From positions 124,001-188,000 of the forward strand of contig QHVT01000005.1 in NCBI GenBank assembly GCA_003223645.1: DNA of 64,000 nucleotides. Direction: 5' to 3'. The notes under the pieces are model-generated. The model had not been told where the DNA came from. It made no database searches and was given only the letters and a program-made list of their open reading frames with translations. Of the stretch, positions 7,982 through 15,931 are shown piece after piece (position 1 is the stretch's first letter; every line of letters begins with the position of its first letter). The position numbers and the translations under genes are program-made. This stretch comes from Acidobacteriota bacterium. Its GTDB lineage: Bacteria > Acidobacteriota > Thermoanaerobaculia > Gp7-AA8.

Positions 7982-8999
7982 CGCAGCACAATTCCAATCC
8001 GCACTCCCCGGCTACGAATACCAGTTTCCCCGCGACCACGGCTCCCACCCCTCCTACAAAACCGAATGGTGGTACTACACGGGGCATCTACGCACGGACG
8101 ACGGGCACCGGTTTGGATTCGAGCTCACGTTCTTTCGGGTCGGTGTTCAACAAGGTGAGACCCAGTCGCGATGGGACCTGCGTCATCTGATGCCGGCGCA
8201 TTTCGCGATCACCGACGTCGACGGAAAGGCGTTTCGTTTTTACGAGAAGATGAATCGCGCGTCGGCGTTCACTGCGAATGCGGCGGAAGGAAAGCTCGAC
8301 GTGTTCAATGAGTCGTGGCGCGCGATGACGAATGGCGACGGGTCGTGGCGATTGATCGCGAATGAAGGGAAAGATGCGATCGATCTCACGCTGCGCTCGT
8401 CGAAGGCGCCGGCGATCCACGGCGAGAACGGCATCAGCGTGAAGGCGCTCGGCGCGGGATACGCGTCGCATTACTACTCGATGACCGCGCTGGAGGTGAC
8501 GGGCGCGGTCAACGGAAAGAAGTGCACGGGCCGCGCGTGGATGGACCACGAGTTCGGCAGCTCGGCGCTGCGCGAGAACCAGCAGGGATGGGACTGGTTT
8601 TCGATCCAGCTCGACAACGACACGGAGATCATGCTGTACGCGATCCGCACGAAGAGCGGCGCGCCGGACGTGACGTCGTCGGGCTCGCTGATCACGAGCG
8701 ACGGCCGCGTCGTGCACATCACGCGCGAGCAGATGCGCATCACGCCGGCGTCGCGATGGAAGTCGCCGAAGAGCGGCGCGACGTATCCGATGGGGTGGCA
8801 GATCGCGCTGCCGTCGTTCGACGTTGCGCTCACGCTGACGCCGCTGCTCGAAGATCAGGAGCTGGTGACGCACGGCTCGACGCGCGTGACGTATTGGGAA
8901 GGCGCGGTCGACGTCAGCGGACGCTTCGGCGGCACGCCGGTGCGCGGCGGCGGCTACGTGGAAATGACGGGCTACGACAAAGCCTTTCGCGCGCCCTGA
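7911..8999 (+). CDS. Secreted lipocalin-like AttH/CrtC family protein
   Basis: AttH/carotenoid 1,2-hydratase-like family of two lipocalin-type barrels; some members hydrate carotenoids, others are of unknown or hydrolase-like function. Visible signatures: 'YKTEWWYYTGHLRTDDGHRFG', 'YSMTALEVTGAVNGKKCTG', 'RAWMDHEFGSS' and 'GWDWFSIQLDNDTEIMLY', all typical of the family. The start is a GTG at 7911 inside a heptamer array, and the signal peptide core ('LLLISAFCLLPSAFAAQ') is translated directly from the 'ttctgcc' arm. No carotenoid genes are nearby, so the substrate is open. Confidence 0.82.
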   Translation: MRNSAGRVPWLLLISAFCLLPSAFAAQFQSALPGYEYQFPRDHGSHPSYKTEWWYYTGHLRTDDGHRFGFELTFFRVGVQQGETQSRWDLRHLMPAHFAITDVDGKAFRFYEKMNRASAFTANAAEGKLDVFNESWRAMTNGDGSWRLIANEGKDAIDLTLRSSKAPAIHGENGISVKALGAGYASHYYSMTALEVTGAVNGKKCTGRAWMDHEFGSSALRENQQGWDWFSIQLDNDTEIMLYAIRTKSGAPDVTSSGSLITSDGRVVHITREQMRITPASRWKSPKSGATYPMGWQIALPSFDVALTLTPLLEDQELVTHGSTRVTYWEGAVDVSGRFGGTPVRGGGYVEMTGYDKAFRAP

Positions 9000-9032
9000 T
9001 TTCGCCGCATTCGCTTTCTAATCTCGCCCGCC

Positions 9033-9869
9033 ATGATGATTCTCGCCATTCTTTTCGCTGCGCTCATCGGGGGCGGGCGAGACGCCCGCTCTCCTCTTCC
9101 GCCGCAGAAGAGCGATGCCGTGATCGGCGTCGCCGCCGTCGATTTGCAAACCGGCAGACGCATCTCCGTCCGCGACACGGAGCGCTTCCCGATGGGGAGC
9201 GTGTACAAGGTACCGATCGCGATCGAGGTGCTACGTACGCAGCAGCTCGAACGCATGATCACGATCGAGCCGAAGGATTTCTCGCCGGGATGGAGTCCCC
9301 TCCGCGACGGCGCGGACGGGAAGCCGATCGTGATGACGATCGAGGACCTCGCCGAATGGATGGTGCAGGCGAGCGACAACACGGCCTGCGACGCACTGCT
9401 GCGCATCGTGACGCCGCAGGCCGTGACGAAGCGCATGCGCGAGCTCGGCGTCCGCGGCATCCGCATCGATCGTCAGGAGCGCGAGATGGCCGCCGATCTG
9501 CGCAAGCCTGGCGGCGTGAAGCGCTACGCGACCGATCCGCGCGACACGACGACGCCGGACGCGATGCTCGCGCTCTTCACCGCCATCGCGCAGAAACACG
9601 ACGGACTCTCGCCTGCGAATCACGCGAAGCTGATGCACTGGATGACCGAGACGACAACGGGACCGCATCGCATCAAGGCCGGCATCCCGAACGCCGCGAT
9701 CGCGCACAAGACCGGCACGATGCCGGGAACGGTGAACGACGTCGCGATCATCGACAACCGCATCGTGCTCGCGATTTTCACGAAGGCGTCGACGACGCCG
9801 GACGAGAAAGCGGAGGCGGACATCGCGGCGATCGCGCGCGGGGTTTACGACGCGCTGACTACGCGTTAG
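9033..9869 (+). CDS. Class A beta-lactamase-like serine hydrolase
   Basis: Penicillin-recognising serine hydrolase, best matched to class A beta-lactamases, expected in the periplasm. Active-site motifs in order: SxxK as 'MGSVYKVPIA' (nucleophilic Ser, general-base Lys), SDN as 'QASDNTACDALL', an omega-loop glutamate in 'IDRQEREMAADL', and KTG as 'AHKTGTMPG'. The 278-residue length is normal. The N-terminus has a short hydrophobic stretch (residues 2-12) directly followed by 'GGGRDARSPLP', encoded by half of a dispersed palindrome (family R2) that also occurs between genes. Whether it confers resistance or acts on cell-wall peptides is unknown. Confidence 0.85.
   Translation: MMILAILFAALIGGGRDARSPLPPQKSDAVIGVAAVDLQTGRRISVRDTERFPMGSVYKVPIAIEVLRTQQLERMITIEPKDFSPGWSPLRDGADGKPIVMTIEDLAEWMVQASDNTACDALLRIVTPQAVTKRMRELGVRGIRIDRQEREMAADLRKPGGVKRYATDPRDTTTPDAMLALFTAIAQKHDGLSPANHAKLMHWMTETTTGPHRIKAGIPNAAIAHKTGTMPGTVNDVAIIDNRIVLAIFTKASTTPDEKAEADIAAIARGVYDALTTR
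9069..9097. repeat. Partial R2 palindrome inside the beta-lactamase gene
   Basis: 'gggcgggcgagacgcccgct' followed by 'ctcctc' matches one arm of the palindrome at 17804-17868, 28652-28707 and 15855-15910. It is read in frame as GGGRDARSPLP between the signal peptide core and the mature enzyme. Confidence 0.65.
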
Positions 9870-9874
9870 GCACG

Positions 9875-10007
9875 CCCCCTCACCCGGCGCTTCGCGCCAC
9901 CCTCTCCCCGCAAGCGGGGCGAGGGGCAACAAACATCGAACGTTGAGATTTGTGGCCCTTCGCCCCGCTTGCGGGGAGAAGGTGGCCGAAGGCCGGATGA
10001 GGGGCTC
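9875..10007. repeat. Dispersed palindrome R5, copy 1
   Basis: A long imperfect palindrome with 'cccctcacccgg' and 'ccggatgagggg' ends and two internal hairpins around 'ctccccgcaagcgggg' and 'ccccgcttgcggggag'. A second copy lies at 60051-60190. It follows the beta-lactamase stop codon directly. Confidence 0.8.
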
Positions 10008-10009
10008 AC

Positions 10010-10532
10010 GCCTTCGCGGTAACGCGCTTGATCTCGCGCAGGAGATGCTCGCGCGCCGAGCCCTTGCACGAAGCTCGACACTTTCGCGTTGAAGTGAGGG
10101 GCGGCGGCTTTGGACTGCGGCGGCTCAGCCGCCGCTTTCTTATACCTATGAAAGAGCGGCAGCGTAGCTGCCGCAGTCCAAAGAAGATCACGCGTTCGCG
10201 GTAACGCGCTTGATCTCGCGCAGGAGATGCTCGCGCGCGGAGCCCTTGCACGAAGCTCGACATTTCGCGTTGAAGTGAAGGGCGGCGGCTTTGGACTGCG
10301 GCGGCTTAACGCCGCCGCTTTCTTATACCTATGAAAGAGCGGCAGCGTAGCTGCCGCAGTCCAAAGAAGATCACGTGTTCGCGGTAACGCGCTTGATCTC
10401 GCGCAGGAGATGCTCGCGCGCGGAGCCCTTGCACGAAGCTGACACTTTCGCGTTGAAGTGAGGGGCGGCGGCTAACGCCGCCGCTTTCTTATAGGTATAA
10501 AAAAGCGGCAGCGTAGCTGCCGCAGTCCAAGG
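10010..10532. repeat. Three extra copies of a histidine kinase 3' end plus hairpin, in tandem
   Basis: The last roughly 85 bases of the hybrid kinase gene (10533-12641) recur three times downstream of its stop. The shared 'aacgcgcttgatctcgcgca' starts at 10021, 10203, 10386 and, in the gene itself, 10548, giving periods of 182, 183 and 162 bases. Each truncated copy ends at 'actttcgcgtt' and is joined to a hairpin element ('tttggactgcggcggct', 'agcggcagcgtagctgccgc'). The three copies agree with each other more than with the intact gene end. This block fills the gap of about 660 bases after the beta-lactamase; no other gene is seen in it. Confidence 0.88.
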
Positions 10533-12641
10533 CTACGCGTTCGCGGTAACGCGCTTGATCTCGCGCAGCAGGTGCTCGCGCGCCGATCCCTTGTGCACGA
10601 AGCTCGACACTTTCGCGTGCAGCAGCGCCCGATCCTCGGATGAAATCTCTTTTGAGGTCAGCACGAGGATCGGGATGTCCGCCGTGCGCGGGTCGTCTTT
10701 CAGCGCTTCGGCGACGTCGAAGCCGGAGAGGCCCGGCATCATCAGGTCGAGGATGATGACGTCGGGCGTGCTGTCGCGCGCGACGCGCAGGCCTTCTTCG
10801 CCGGAGTACGCGCAGGCGACGATGTAGCCAAGCTCTTTCAGCTCTTCGTCGAGGAGCGCGTGCACGTTCGCGTCGTCGTCGATGACGAGGAGCCGCGCGC
10901 GGCCGTTGCCGCTGCGCGAGACGATCGAGCGGACGCGCTCGACGAGGCGGTCGCGATCGACCGGCTTGACGAAATAGTCGTCGGCGCCGAGGGCGAGGCC
11001 GAGGTCACGATTGTCGATCATCGAGATGATGACGACCGGGATCGCGCACGTTTCGGTGTCGTTCTTCAGCCGCTTCAGCACTTCCCATCCGTCGACGCCG
11101 GGCAGCACGAGATCGAGCGTGACGGCGACGGGGCGCGACTCGCGCGCGAGGCGCAGCGCCTCTTCGCCGTGACGCGCGCGGACGGAGAGATAGCCCGCCG
11201 ATCCGAGCGCGGCGGCGATGAGGTCGTAGGCGTTTGCATCGTCTTCGACGACCAGCACGCGGTCGCTTCCACCCGCCGGAACCAAAGCGCTCTCGTGCGG
11301 ACGGGTGATCACGGCCGCACGCGAGCGCACCGGCAGCGTGAACGAGAACGTGCTCCCCTGTTCGAGCGCGCTGTCGATGCTGACGCTGCCGCCCTGCAAT
11401 TCGATAAAGCGTTTGACGAGAGCAAGCCCGAGCCCCGTTCCGCCGAACTCGCGGCGCGCGGTGCCGTCGACCTGGCGGAATTCCTGGAAGATCACGGCGT
11501 GATTCTCCGGCGCGATGCCGATGCCCTCGTCGCGCACGGAGACGGTGATCGCGCCTTCGTCGAGCGACGCGCGAATCGTGATCGGCACGCCGGGCGGCGA
11601 GAACTTGACGGCGTTGGAGAGCAGGTTGAAGAGGACCTGCTTGAATTTCGCGAGGTCGGTCTCGATCTGCGGCAGCGACGACGGGATGTCGAGGACGAAA
11701 CGCGGCGACGACTTCATCATCCCGCGCATCACCTGGCAGACGCTCTCGACGACCGGCGCGATGGAGAAGAATTCGGGATAGACCTCCATCTTCCCCGCTT
11801 CGATTTTCGAGAGGTCGAGGATGTCGTTGATGATGCCGAGGAGGTGCTGTCCGGAAGCGTGGATGTGCTTGAGGAAGCCGAGGTGCTTCGTCTCGACGCG
11901 GCCGTCGAGGCGCTCGACGAGAATCTCGGAGAAGCCGATGATCGAGTTCATCGGCGTGCGCAGCTCGTGCGACATGTTGGCGAGGAATTGGCTTTTCAGC
12001 CGATCCGCTTCCTGCGTACGCCGGTTCGCGTCTTCGAGCTCCTGCGTGAGCCGCGTCAGCTCTTCGACGCGCCGCTGCGCTTCCCCTTCGAGCTGGCGAA
12101 TGACGAGGCTGCGCTCCTGCAGGTTCGCGACGCCGATGAGGAAAAAGTACGTCGCGCCGAAGATGAAGAGCATGCGGCAGAGCGCGAGCAGCATCGGCTC
12201 GTCCCAGAACGACACCTGTCCCATCAGCAGCAGCGTCGTGATGTACGCCACGGTGTTGCCGATGCTGACGAGATACGCCGCGAGCTTGCCGTTCGCGAAT
12301 GCGGCGACGCACGACGACGCGATGTACCAGATGAACCACGGACTCTGCACGCCGCCCGACGCGTAGACGCCCATCGTCACGAAGACGACGTTCGCGGTGA
12401 GCCAGAGCGGATTGAGAATGCGGCGATTGATGCCGGCGCGAAAAAGAAAATAGAACACGGCCGCGCTGACGCATCCCATTGCCCAGACGAGAAACGCCCA
12501 GCGCAAGTCGAGCGGAAACACGCGCAATCGCCACGCGGCGAGGCCGGTCAGAAGGCCGATCGTGTAGACGAAGATGTGGTTTCGCTGAATCGCGAGATCG
12601 AAGCGGACGACGCGCGCACTTTCGGGAACCCTCTCCGACAT
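10533..12641 (-). CDS. Membrane hybrid histidine kinase with two receiver domains
   Basis: 702 residues. Residues about 25-172 form six hydrophobic helices (a sensory membrane domain), then a coiled-coil linker (175-215). HisKA has the phosphoacceptor H225 in 'ANMSHELRTPMNSIIGFSEI'. The HATPase domain shows the N box 'NLLSNAVKFSPPG', G1 'DEGIGIAPE' and G2 'FGGTGLGLAL'. Receiver 1 has 'VVEDDAN', phosphoacceptor Asp in 'TLDLVLPGVDGW' and Lys in 'DDYFVKPVD'. Receiver 2 has 'VIDDDAN', Asp in 'ILDLMMPGLSG' and Lys in 'FVHKGS', where the usual Pro after Lys is Gly. No output domain is present. The extreme 3' end is the part duplicated at 10010-10532. Confidence 0.92.
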   Translation of the reverse strand: MSERVPESARVVRFDLAIQRNHIFVYTIGLLTGLAAWRLRVFPLDLRWAFLVWAMGCVSAAVFYFLFRAGINRRILNPLWLTANVVFVTMGVYASGGVQSPWFIWYIASSCVAAFANGKLAAYLVSIGNTVAYITTLLLMGQVSFWDEPMLLALCRMLFIFGATYFFLIGVANLQERSLVIRQLEGEAQRRVEELTRLTQELEDANRRTQEADRLKSQFLANMSHELRTPMNSIIGFSEILVERLDGRVETKHLGFLKHIHASGQHLLGIINDILDLSKIEAGKMEVYPEFFSIAPVVESVCQVMRGMMKSSPRFVLDIPSSLPQIETDLAKFKQVLFNLLSNAVKFSPPGVPITIRASLDEGAITVSVRDEGIGIAPENHAVIFQEFRQVDGTARREFGGTGLGLALVKRFIELQGGSVSIDSALEQGSTFSFTLPVRSRAAVITRPHESALVPAGGSDRVLVVEDDANAYDLIAAALGSAGYLSVRARHGEEALRLARESRPVAVTLDLVLPGVDGWEVLKRLKNDTETCAIPVVIISMIDNRDLGLALGADDYFVKPVDRDRLVERVRSIVSRSGNGRARLLVIDDDANVHALLDEELKELGYIVACAYSGEEGLRVARDSTPDVIILDLMMPGLSGFDVAEALKDDPRTADIPILVLTSKEISSEDRALLHAKVSSFVHKGSAREHLLREIKRVTANA

Positions 12642-12657
12642 GGGCGGTAAGAGGTTA

Positions 12658-12691
12658 GTTTATCCCGCGCGCCGACGCGGGATCTAGGGTT
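12658..12691. repeat. Half copy of the R4 palindrome
   Basis: 'tatcccgcgcgccgacgcgg' then 'gatctagggttat' matches one terminal arm of the elements at 14117-14265 and 39022-39143. It lies just upstream of the kinase start. Confidence 0.6.
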
Positions 12692-12694
12692 ATC

Positions 12695-12849
12695 GCATAG
12701 GCGCATGGGCTCATGGGCTCATGGGCGCATAGGCGCATAGAAGTTTCTTCCTATGAGCCTATGAGCCCATGTGCCTATGAGCCCATGTGCCTATGAGCCT
12801 ATGAGCCTATGCGCCTATGAGCCCATGAGCCCATGAGCCCATGAGCCCA
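12695..12849. repeat. Inverted array of 8-bp words (GGGCTCAT / ATGAGCCC)
   Basis: The left arm has 'gcgcatgggctcatgggctc'; the right arm has at least twelve 'atgagccc' or 'atgagcct' words, the last four perfect 8-bp repeats. It ends exactly against the stop codon of the downstream monooxygenase gene at 12850. Confidence 0.85.
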
Positions 12850-14103
12850 TTACTCGACCGTCACGCCGAGGAACGCGATGCACATCTCATCCGTCGTCGC
12901 CTCTCCCCACGACACCGCCTTCGGCGGAAGGTTGGGGTTGCGCGAGTTGGCGGTCGAGTTGTCGTACCACGCGCTCAGCGAGAGCTTCGTTCCCGCGGGC
13001 GCGACGATCGGCTCGCGAAATTGATACGCGCCCTGCCAGTTGAAATCCCAGTCGTCGATGTTGATGAGGCACTTCTGTTCGTTGCCCGGCATCGTCATCT
13101 TCACGTTCATCTTTCGTCCGAGCAGATGCATGTGCGGCGCGACGAACCAGATCTTGACGGGGAACGGCAGCGTGATCGGGAACTCGGCGTTGACCTGATA
13201 GCTGCCGTTGCCGGGCGGGATCGTGAAGTTCTGATTGATCACCGGCAGCACGCGCATCGTCGCGCGCGGCGGCTTCTTCGCGAAGTAGAGCGCGAACTGC
13301 GTCTGATCGGGACCGGGCGCGCCGTGATGCGGGTGATAGTGGACCTGCAGCACGATGCGTGCGTTGGCCGGAACTTCGAACGCCGTTTCTTCGGGGAGCG
13401 CGAGCGGACGCGAGCCCGGCGCCCATCCGCCGAGCGTTCCTCCGAGCGATGAGAATCCCGGACCGCCAAAGCAGGTGTAGCCGGGGCCGGGATCGTTCGC
13501 GTCGAGTTGTTCGGACTCGCCGGTGGTGTCGATGAAGCTGATCAGGTGATGCACGGTCGCGCGATCGCCGGGATGCGTATCGATCGCCGAGACGTACGTC
13601 GTGGTCTTGAAATTCGTCGGAAGCGAGAAGCAGCGGTACGTGTCCCCCTCGGCCGGCGGCTGAAACGGCTCCGGATTCGAGAGCACCAGGTCGGGCTGTC
13701 CGAGCGCCCAGCCGCTGGAGAAGTCGAGCGGCTGCGGGAGATCCCACGCGTCGCCTTCCGGCGCGCCGTGATCGACCCACTGTCCGAGCGTGTCGATCTC
13801 TTCTTTCGTCAGCGTCCGCTCGTTCGCAAACTCGCCGCAGCCGTCGGTCGGCTTCCACGGCGGCATCTGATGCGACTTCGTCATCAGCTTGATCAGCGTC
13901 GCGTACGGCTTCGCCTCTTCATACGACGTCAGCGAGAACGGCGCGATGTCGCCGGCGTGATGGCAGGTCTGGCAATGCTCCTGAAAAATGCGCACGACTT
14001 CGTTGTCGAACGTCGGCCACGCCGTCGGATGGCGCACGGCGCGCGATTTCGCAACGGCGGGAAGCGCGATCAGCACGAGGAAGATGGGGACGAGGCGGCG
14101 CAT
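12850..14103 (-). CDS. Cytochrome c / copper type II monooxygenase-like (PHM-like) protein
   Basis: 417 residues with a signal peptide (about 1-18). A haem c site, 'CQTCH', lies near residue 44, followed by 'MPPWKPTDG', typical of bacterial proteins with an N-terminal cytochrome c. The C-terminal two-thirds match the ascorbate-dependent type II copper monooxygenase fold (peptidylglycine hydroxylating monooxygenase / dopamine beta-hydroxylase): a His-His pair in 'TVHHLISF', the His cluster 'QVHYHPHH', 'APHMHLLGRKM' and a Met in 'TDEMCIAF'. In the family these residues bind CuH and CuM. Probably periplasmic. The substrate is unknown; no redox partner lies adjacent. Confidence 0.82.
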   Translation of the reverse strand: MRRLVPIFLVLIALPAVAKSRAVRHPTAWPTFDNEVVRIFQEHCQTCHHAGDIAPFSLTSYEEAKPYATLIKLMTKSHQMPPWKPTDGCGEFANERTLTKEEIDTLGQWVDHGAPEGDAWDLPQPLDFSSGWALGQPDLVLSNPEPFQPPAEGDTYRCFSLPTNFKTTTYVSAIDTHPGDRATVHHLISFIDTTGESEQLDANDPGPGYTCFGGPGFSSLGGTLGGWAPGSRPLALPEETAFEVPANARIVLQVHYHPHHGAPGPDQTQFALYFAKKPPRATMRVLPVINQNFTIPPGNGSYQVNAEFPITLPFPVKIWFVAPHMHLLGRKMNVKMTMPGNEQKCLINIDDWDFNWQGAYQFREPIVAPAGTKLSLSAWYDNSTANSRNPNLPPKAVSWGEATTDEMCIAFLGVTVE

Positions 14104-14116
14104 GTGGTTCTCATAG

Positions 14117-14265
14117 TTTATCCCGCGCGAAGACGCGGGATCTCTGGTTATACCGCGAAAATGTCACAACTGGCGAGAACGCGGCACCGCGACCGCTCGA
14201 TCTACGTCATTCGTGCCACTCGATTCGGTATCACCAAAGATCCCGCGTCTTCGCGCGGGATAAAT
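14117..14265. repeat. R4 palindromic element with long terminal inverted repeats
   Basis: About 149 bp. The ends 'gtttatcccgcgcgaagacg' and 'cttcgcgcgggataaa' are inverted copies for about 35 bases, around a non-repeated core. A second full copy with a different core is at 39022-39143 and a half copy at 12658-12691. The arrangement resembles a MITE-sized element; no transposase gene is linked. Confidence 0.75.
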
Positions 14266-14274
14266 TGAAAAGTC

Positions 14275-15843
14275 CTACGGAAGGTCGTCCAACGCGATCT
14301 TCCCCCCGACGATCGTCAGCAGGCTGACGGTGTTCGGCAGCGCGTCCGCGCGCACGGTGAAGATGTTCTGGCTGAGCACGGCGAGGTCAGCGAGCTTGCC
14401 CGGCGCGAGCACGCCTTTGTCGTCGCGTTTTTCGGCGAGCGCCGATCCGAGCGTATACGCGCGCACCGCTTCTTCGCGCGTCAGCTCCTCGCGGCGATTT
14501 CCATCCGCGCGCACGGTTGCTTCTTTGATGTCAACGTATGGATTGAACGGCGGGCCGTCGGAGCCGATGGCGACGGTGAGCGGAATCGCGAGCAGCGACT
14601 TCGCGCGCATGAATCCGCCCTGCGGGTAGAGCGGACTCGCGAAAAAGTGTGTCGGGTTGATGACGACGATCACGCCGAGGTTTTTTGCGCGCGTGTCGAG
14701 ATCGGGAAGAAGACCATCGCCGTGCTCGATGCGCAAACGCTCGGCCGGCCAGTTCACGCCGGTCGTGTTCTCCATCTCCTTCAACAACGTCGCGGTGGTG
14801 AGATCGCCGGCGGCGTGAAAGAGCAGCTGCTCTTTCGCAGTGATCCCGCTCTTGATCAATCGCGTGAACGACTGGAAGTTGAGTTGCCCGCTGCCGCCGC
14901 CGTCGGGATACGGAGTGCGCAGCGCTGCGCCTTTCTCGACCGGCGTGCCGTCGAGGATCCACTTGATGCCGCTCGTTCCCTTGAACGCGAAGTCCGTGCG
15001 CGGCAACAGCGGCGGCAGCGTGATCGGCGTGAAGATGTGGCGCACGCGCAGTTTGCAGTCGGCGTCGCGCATCGCCTGGTCCCAGAGCGTTTCGTCGTCG
15101 TCGAACGGCATCGCCTGAATCGACGTGATGCCGAAGCGGATCGCCGTGTCGCAGTAGTCATGCAGCGCTGCCGTGAGATCGCCGGGGAGCTGCGTCAGCT
15201 GCGCGATCTTGCGCAGGATCGGATACCCCGCGTACTCGAACACGCGGCCGTTCAGCGTGCCGTCGGCGTTGTGACCGAAGCGGCCGCCGGGAGGATCGGG
15301 AGTGCTCTCGGTGACGCCGGCCTCCTCCAGCGCCTTCGAGCTGAGGATCAGACCGTGGCCGGTGAACGAGCGCAGCATCACTTTGTGGCCCGGCGCGAGC
15401 TGATCGAGCTTCGCGCGGTTCACCGTCTCGTCGAGCATGATCGTGCGGCCGACGATGCCGATGATCCATTGCGACGCGGGTGACTCGTCGGTGACGCTCG
15501 CCAGCGCGGCGGCAACGTCGGCGACGGTGGAATCGGGACCGCTGCCGATGCCGATGCCGACCGGACCGAGTCCGGGATGCACGTGCGCGTCGTTGAGACC
15601 GGGAATCACGACGTCGCCTTTCAATCGATAGCGCTTCGTGTTCGCGTCGCCGGGAATGGCTTCGATCTCTTCGTCAGTGCCGACCGCGAGGATCGTGTTG
15701 CCTTTGATCGCGATCGCGGTGGCTGCCGGCTTCGCCGGATCGTTCGTGAAGACGCGGCCGCCGGTGATCACGATCGTCGGCTGCGCAGCGACGGCGAACG
15801 TGAGGAGACAGAATCCGAGCGCGAGCGATGCCGCACGTTTCAT
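14275..15843 (-). CDS. Exported amidohydrolase (amidohydrolase 3 / YtcJ-like)
   Basis: 522 residues with a Sec signal peptide ('LALGFCLLTFAVAAQ'). Metal-dependent hydrolase of the amidohydrolase superfamily, YtcJ/N-substituted formamide deformylase group. Visible: N-terminal beta-sandwich 'ITGGRVFTNDP' with 'AIKGNTILAVGTDEEI', the metal-binding 'GLNDAHVHPGLG', 'RIEHGDGLLPD' (metal His), 'IGSDGPPFNPYVDI' (catalytic Asp) and the C-terminal 'GVLAPGKLADLAVLSQNIF'. It hydrolyses C-N bonds of an unknown compound. Single gene, flanked by R4 and R2 palindromes. Confidence 0.88.
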   Translation of the reverse strand: MKRAASLALGFCLLTFAVAAQPTIVITGGRVFTNDPAKPAATAIAIKGNTILAVGTDEEIEAIPGDANTKRYRLKGDVVIPGLNDAHVHPGLGPVGIGIGSGPDSTVADVAAALASVTDESPASQWIIGIVGRTIMLDETVNRAKLDQLAPGHKVMLRSFTGHGLILSSKALEEAGVTESTPDPPGGRFGHNADGTLNGRVFEYAGYPILRKIAQLTQLPGDLTAALHDYCDTAIRFGITSIQAMPFDDDETLWDQAMRDADCKLRVRHIFTPITLPPLLPRTDFAFKGTSGIKWILDGTPVEKGAALRTPYPDGGGSGQLNFQSFTRLIKSGITAKEQLLFHAAGDLTTATLLKEMENTTGVNWPAERLRIEHGDGLLPDLDTRAKNLGVIVVINPTHFFASPLYPQGGFMRAKSLLAIPLTVAIGSDGPPFNPYVDIKEATVRADGNRREELTREEAVRAYTLGSALAEKRDDKGVLAPGKLADLAVLSQNIFTVRADALPNTVSLLTIVGGKIALDDLP

Positions 15844-15854
15844 AGGCCCTCCAT

Positions 15855-15910
15855 AGAGGAGAGCGGGCGTCCCGCCCGCTGTCCATGGCGGGCAAGATGC
15901 CCGCCGTCCT
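15855..15910. repeat. Dispersed palindrome R2, intergenic copy
   Basis: 'gaggagagcgggcgtcccgc' followed by 'ccgctgtccatggcgggcaa' and 'gatgcccgccgtcct'. Same family as 17804-17868 and 28652-28707. Between the amidohydrolase and the ABC permease. Confidence 0.75.
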
Positions 15911-15931
15911 TTTGTTTGTGAGGAAAGAAGT

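Noticed and set aside
10006-10263. Short minus-strand frames of 71 and 85 codons after the kinase gene
   Set aside because: They are the truncated duplicate copies of the kinase 3' end read through the hairpins, not independent genes.
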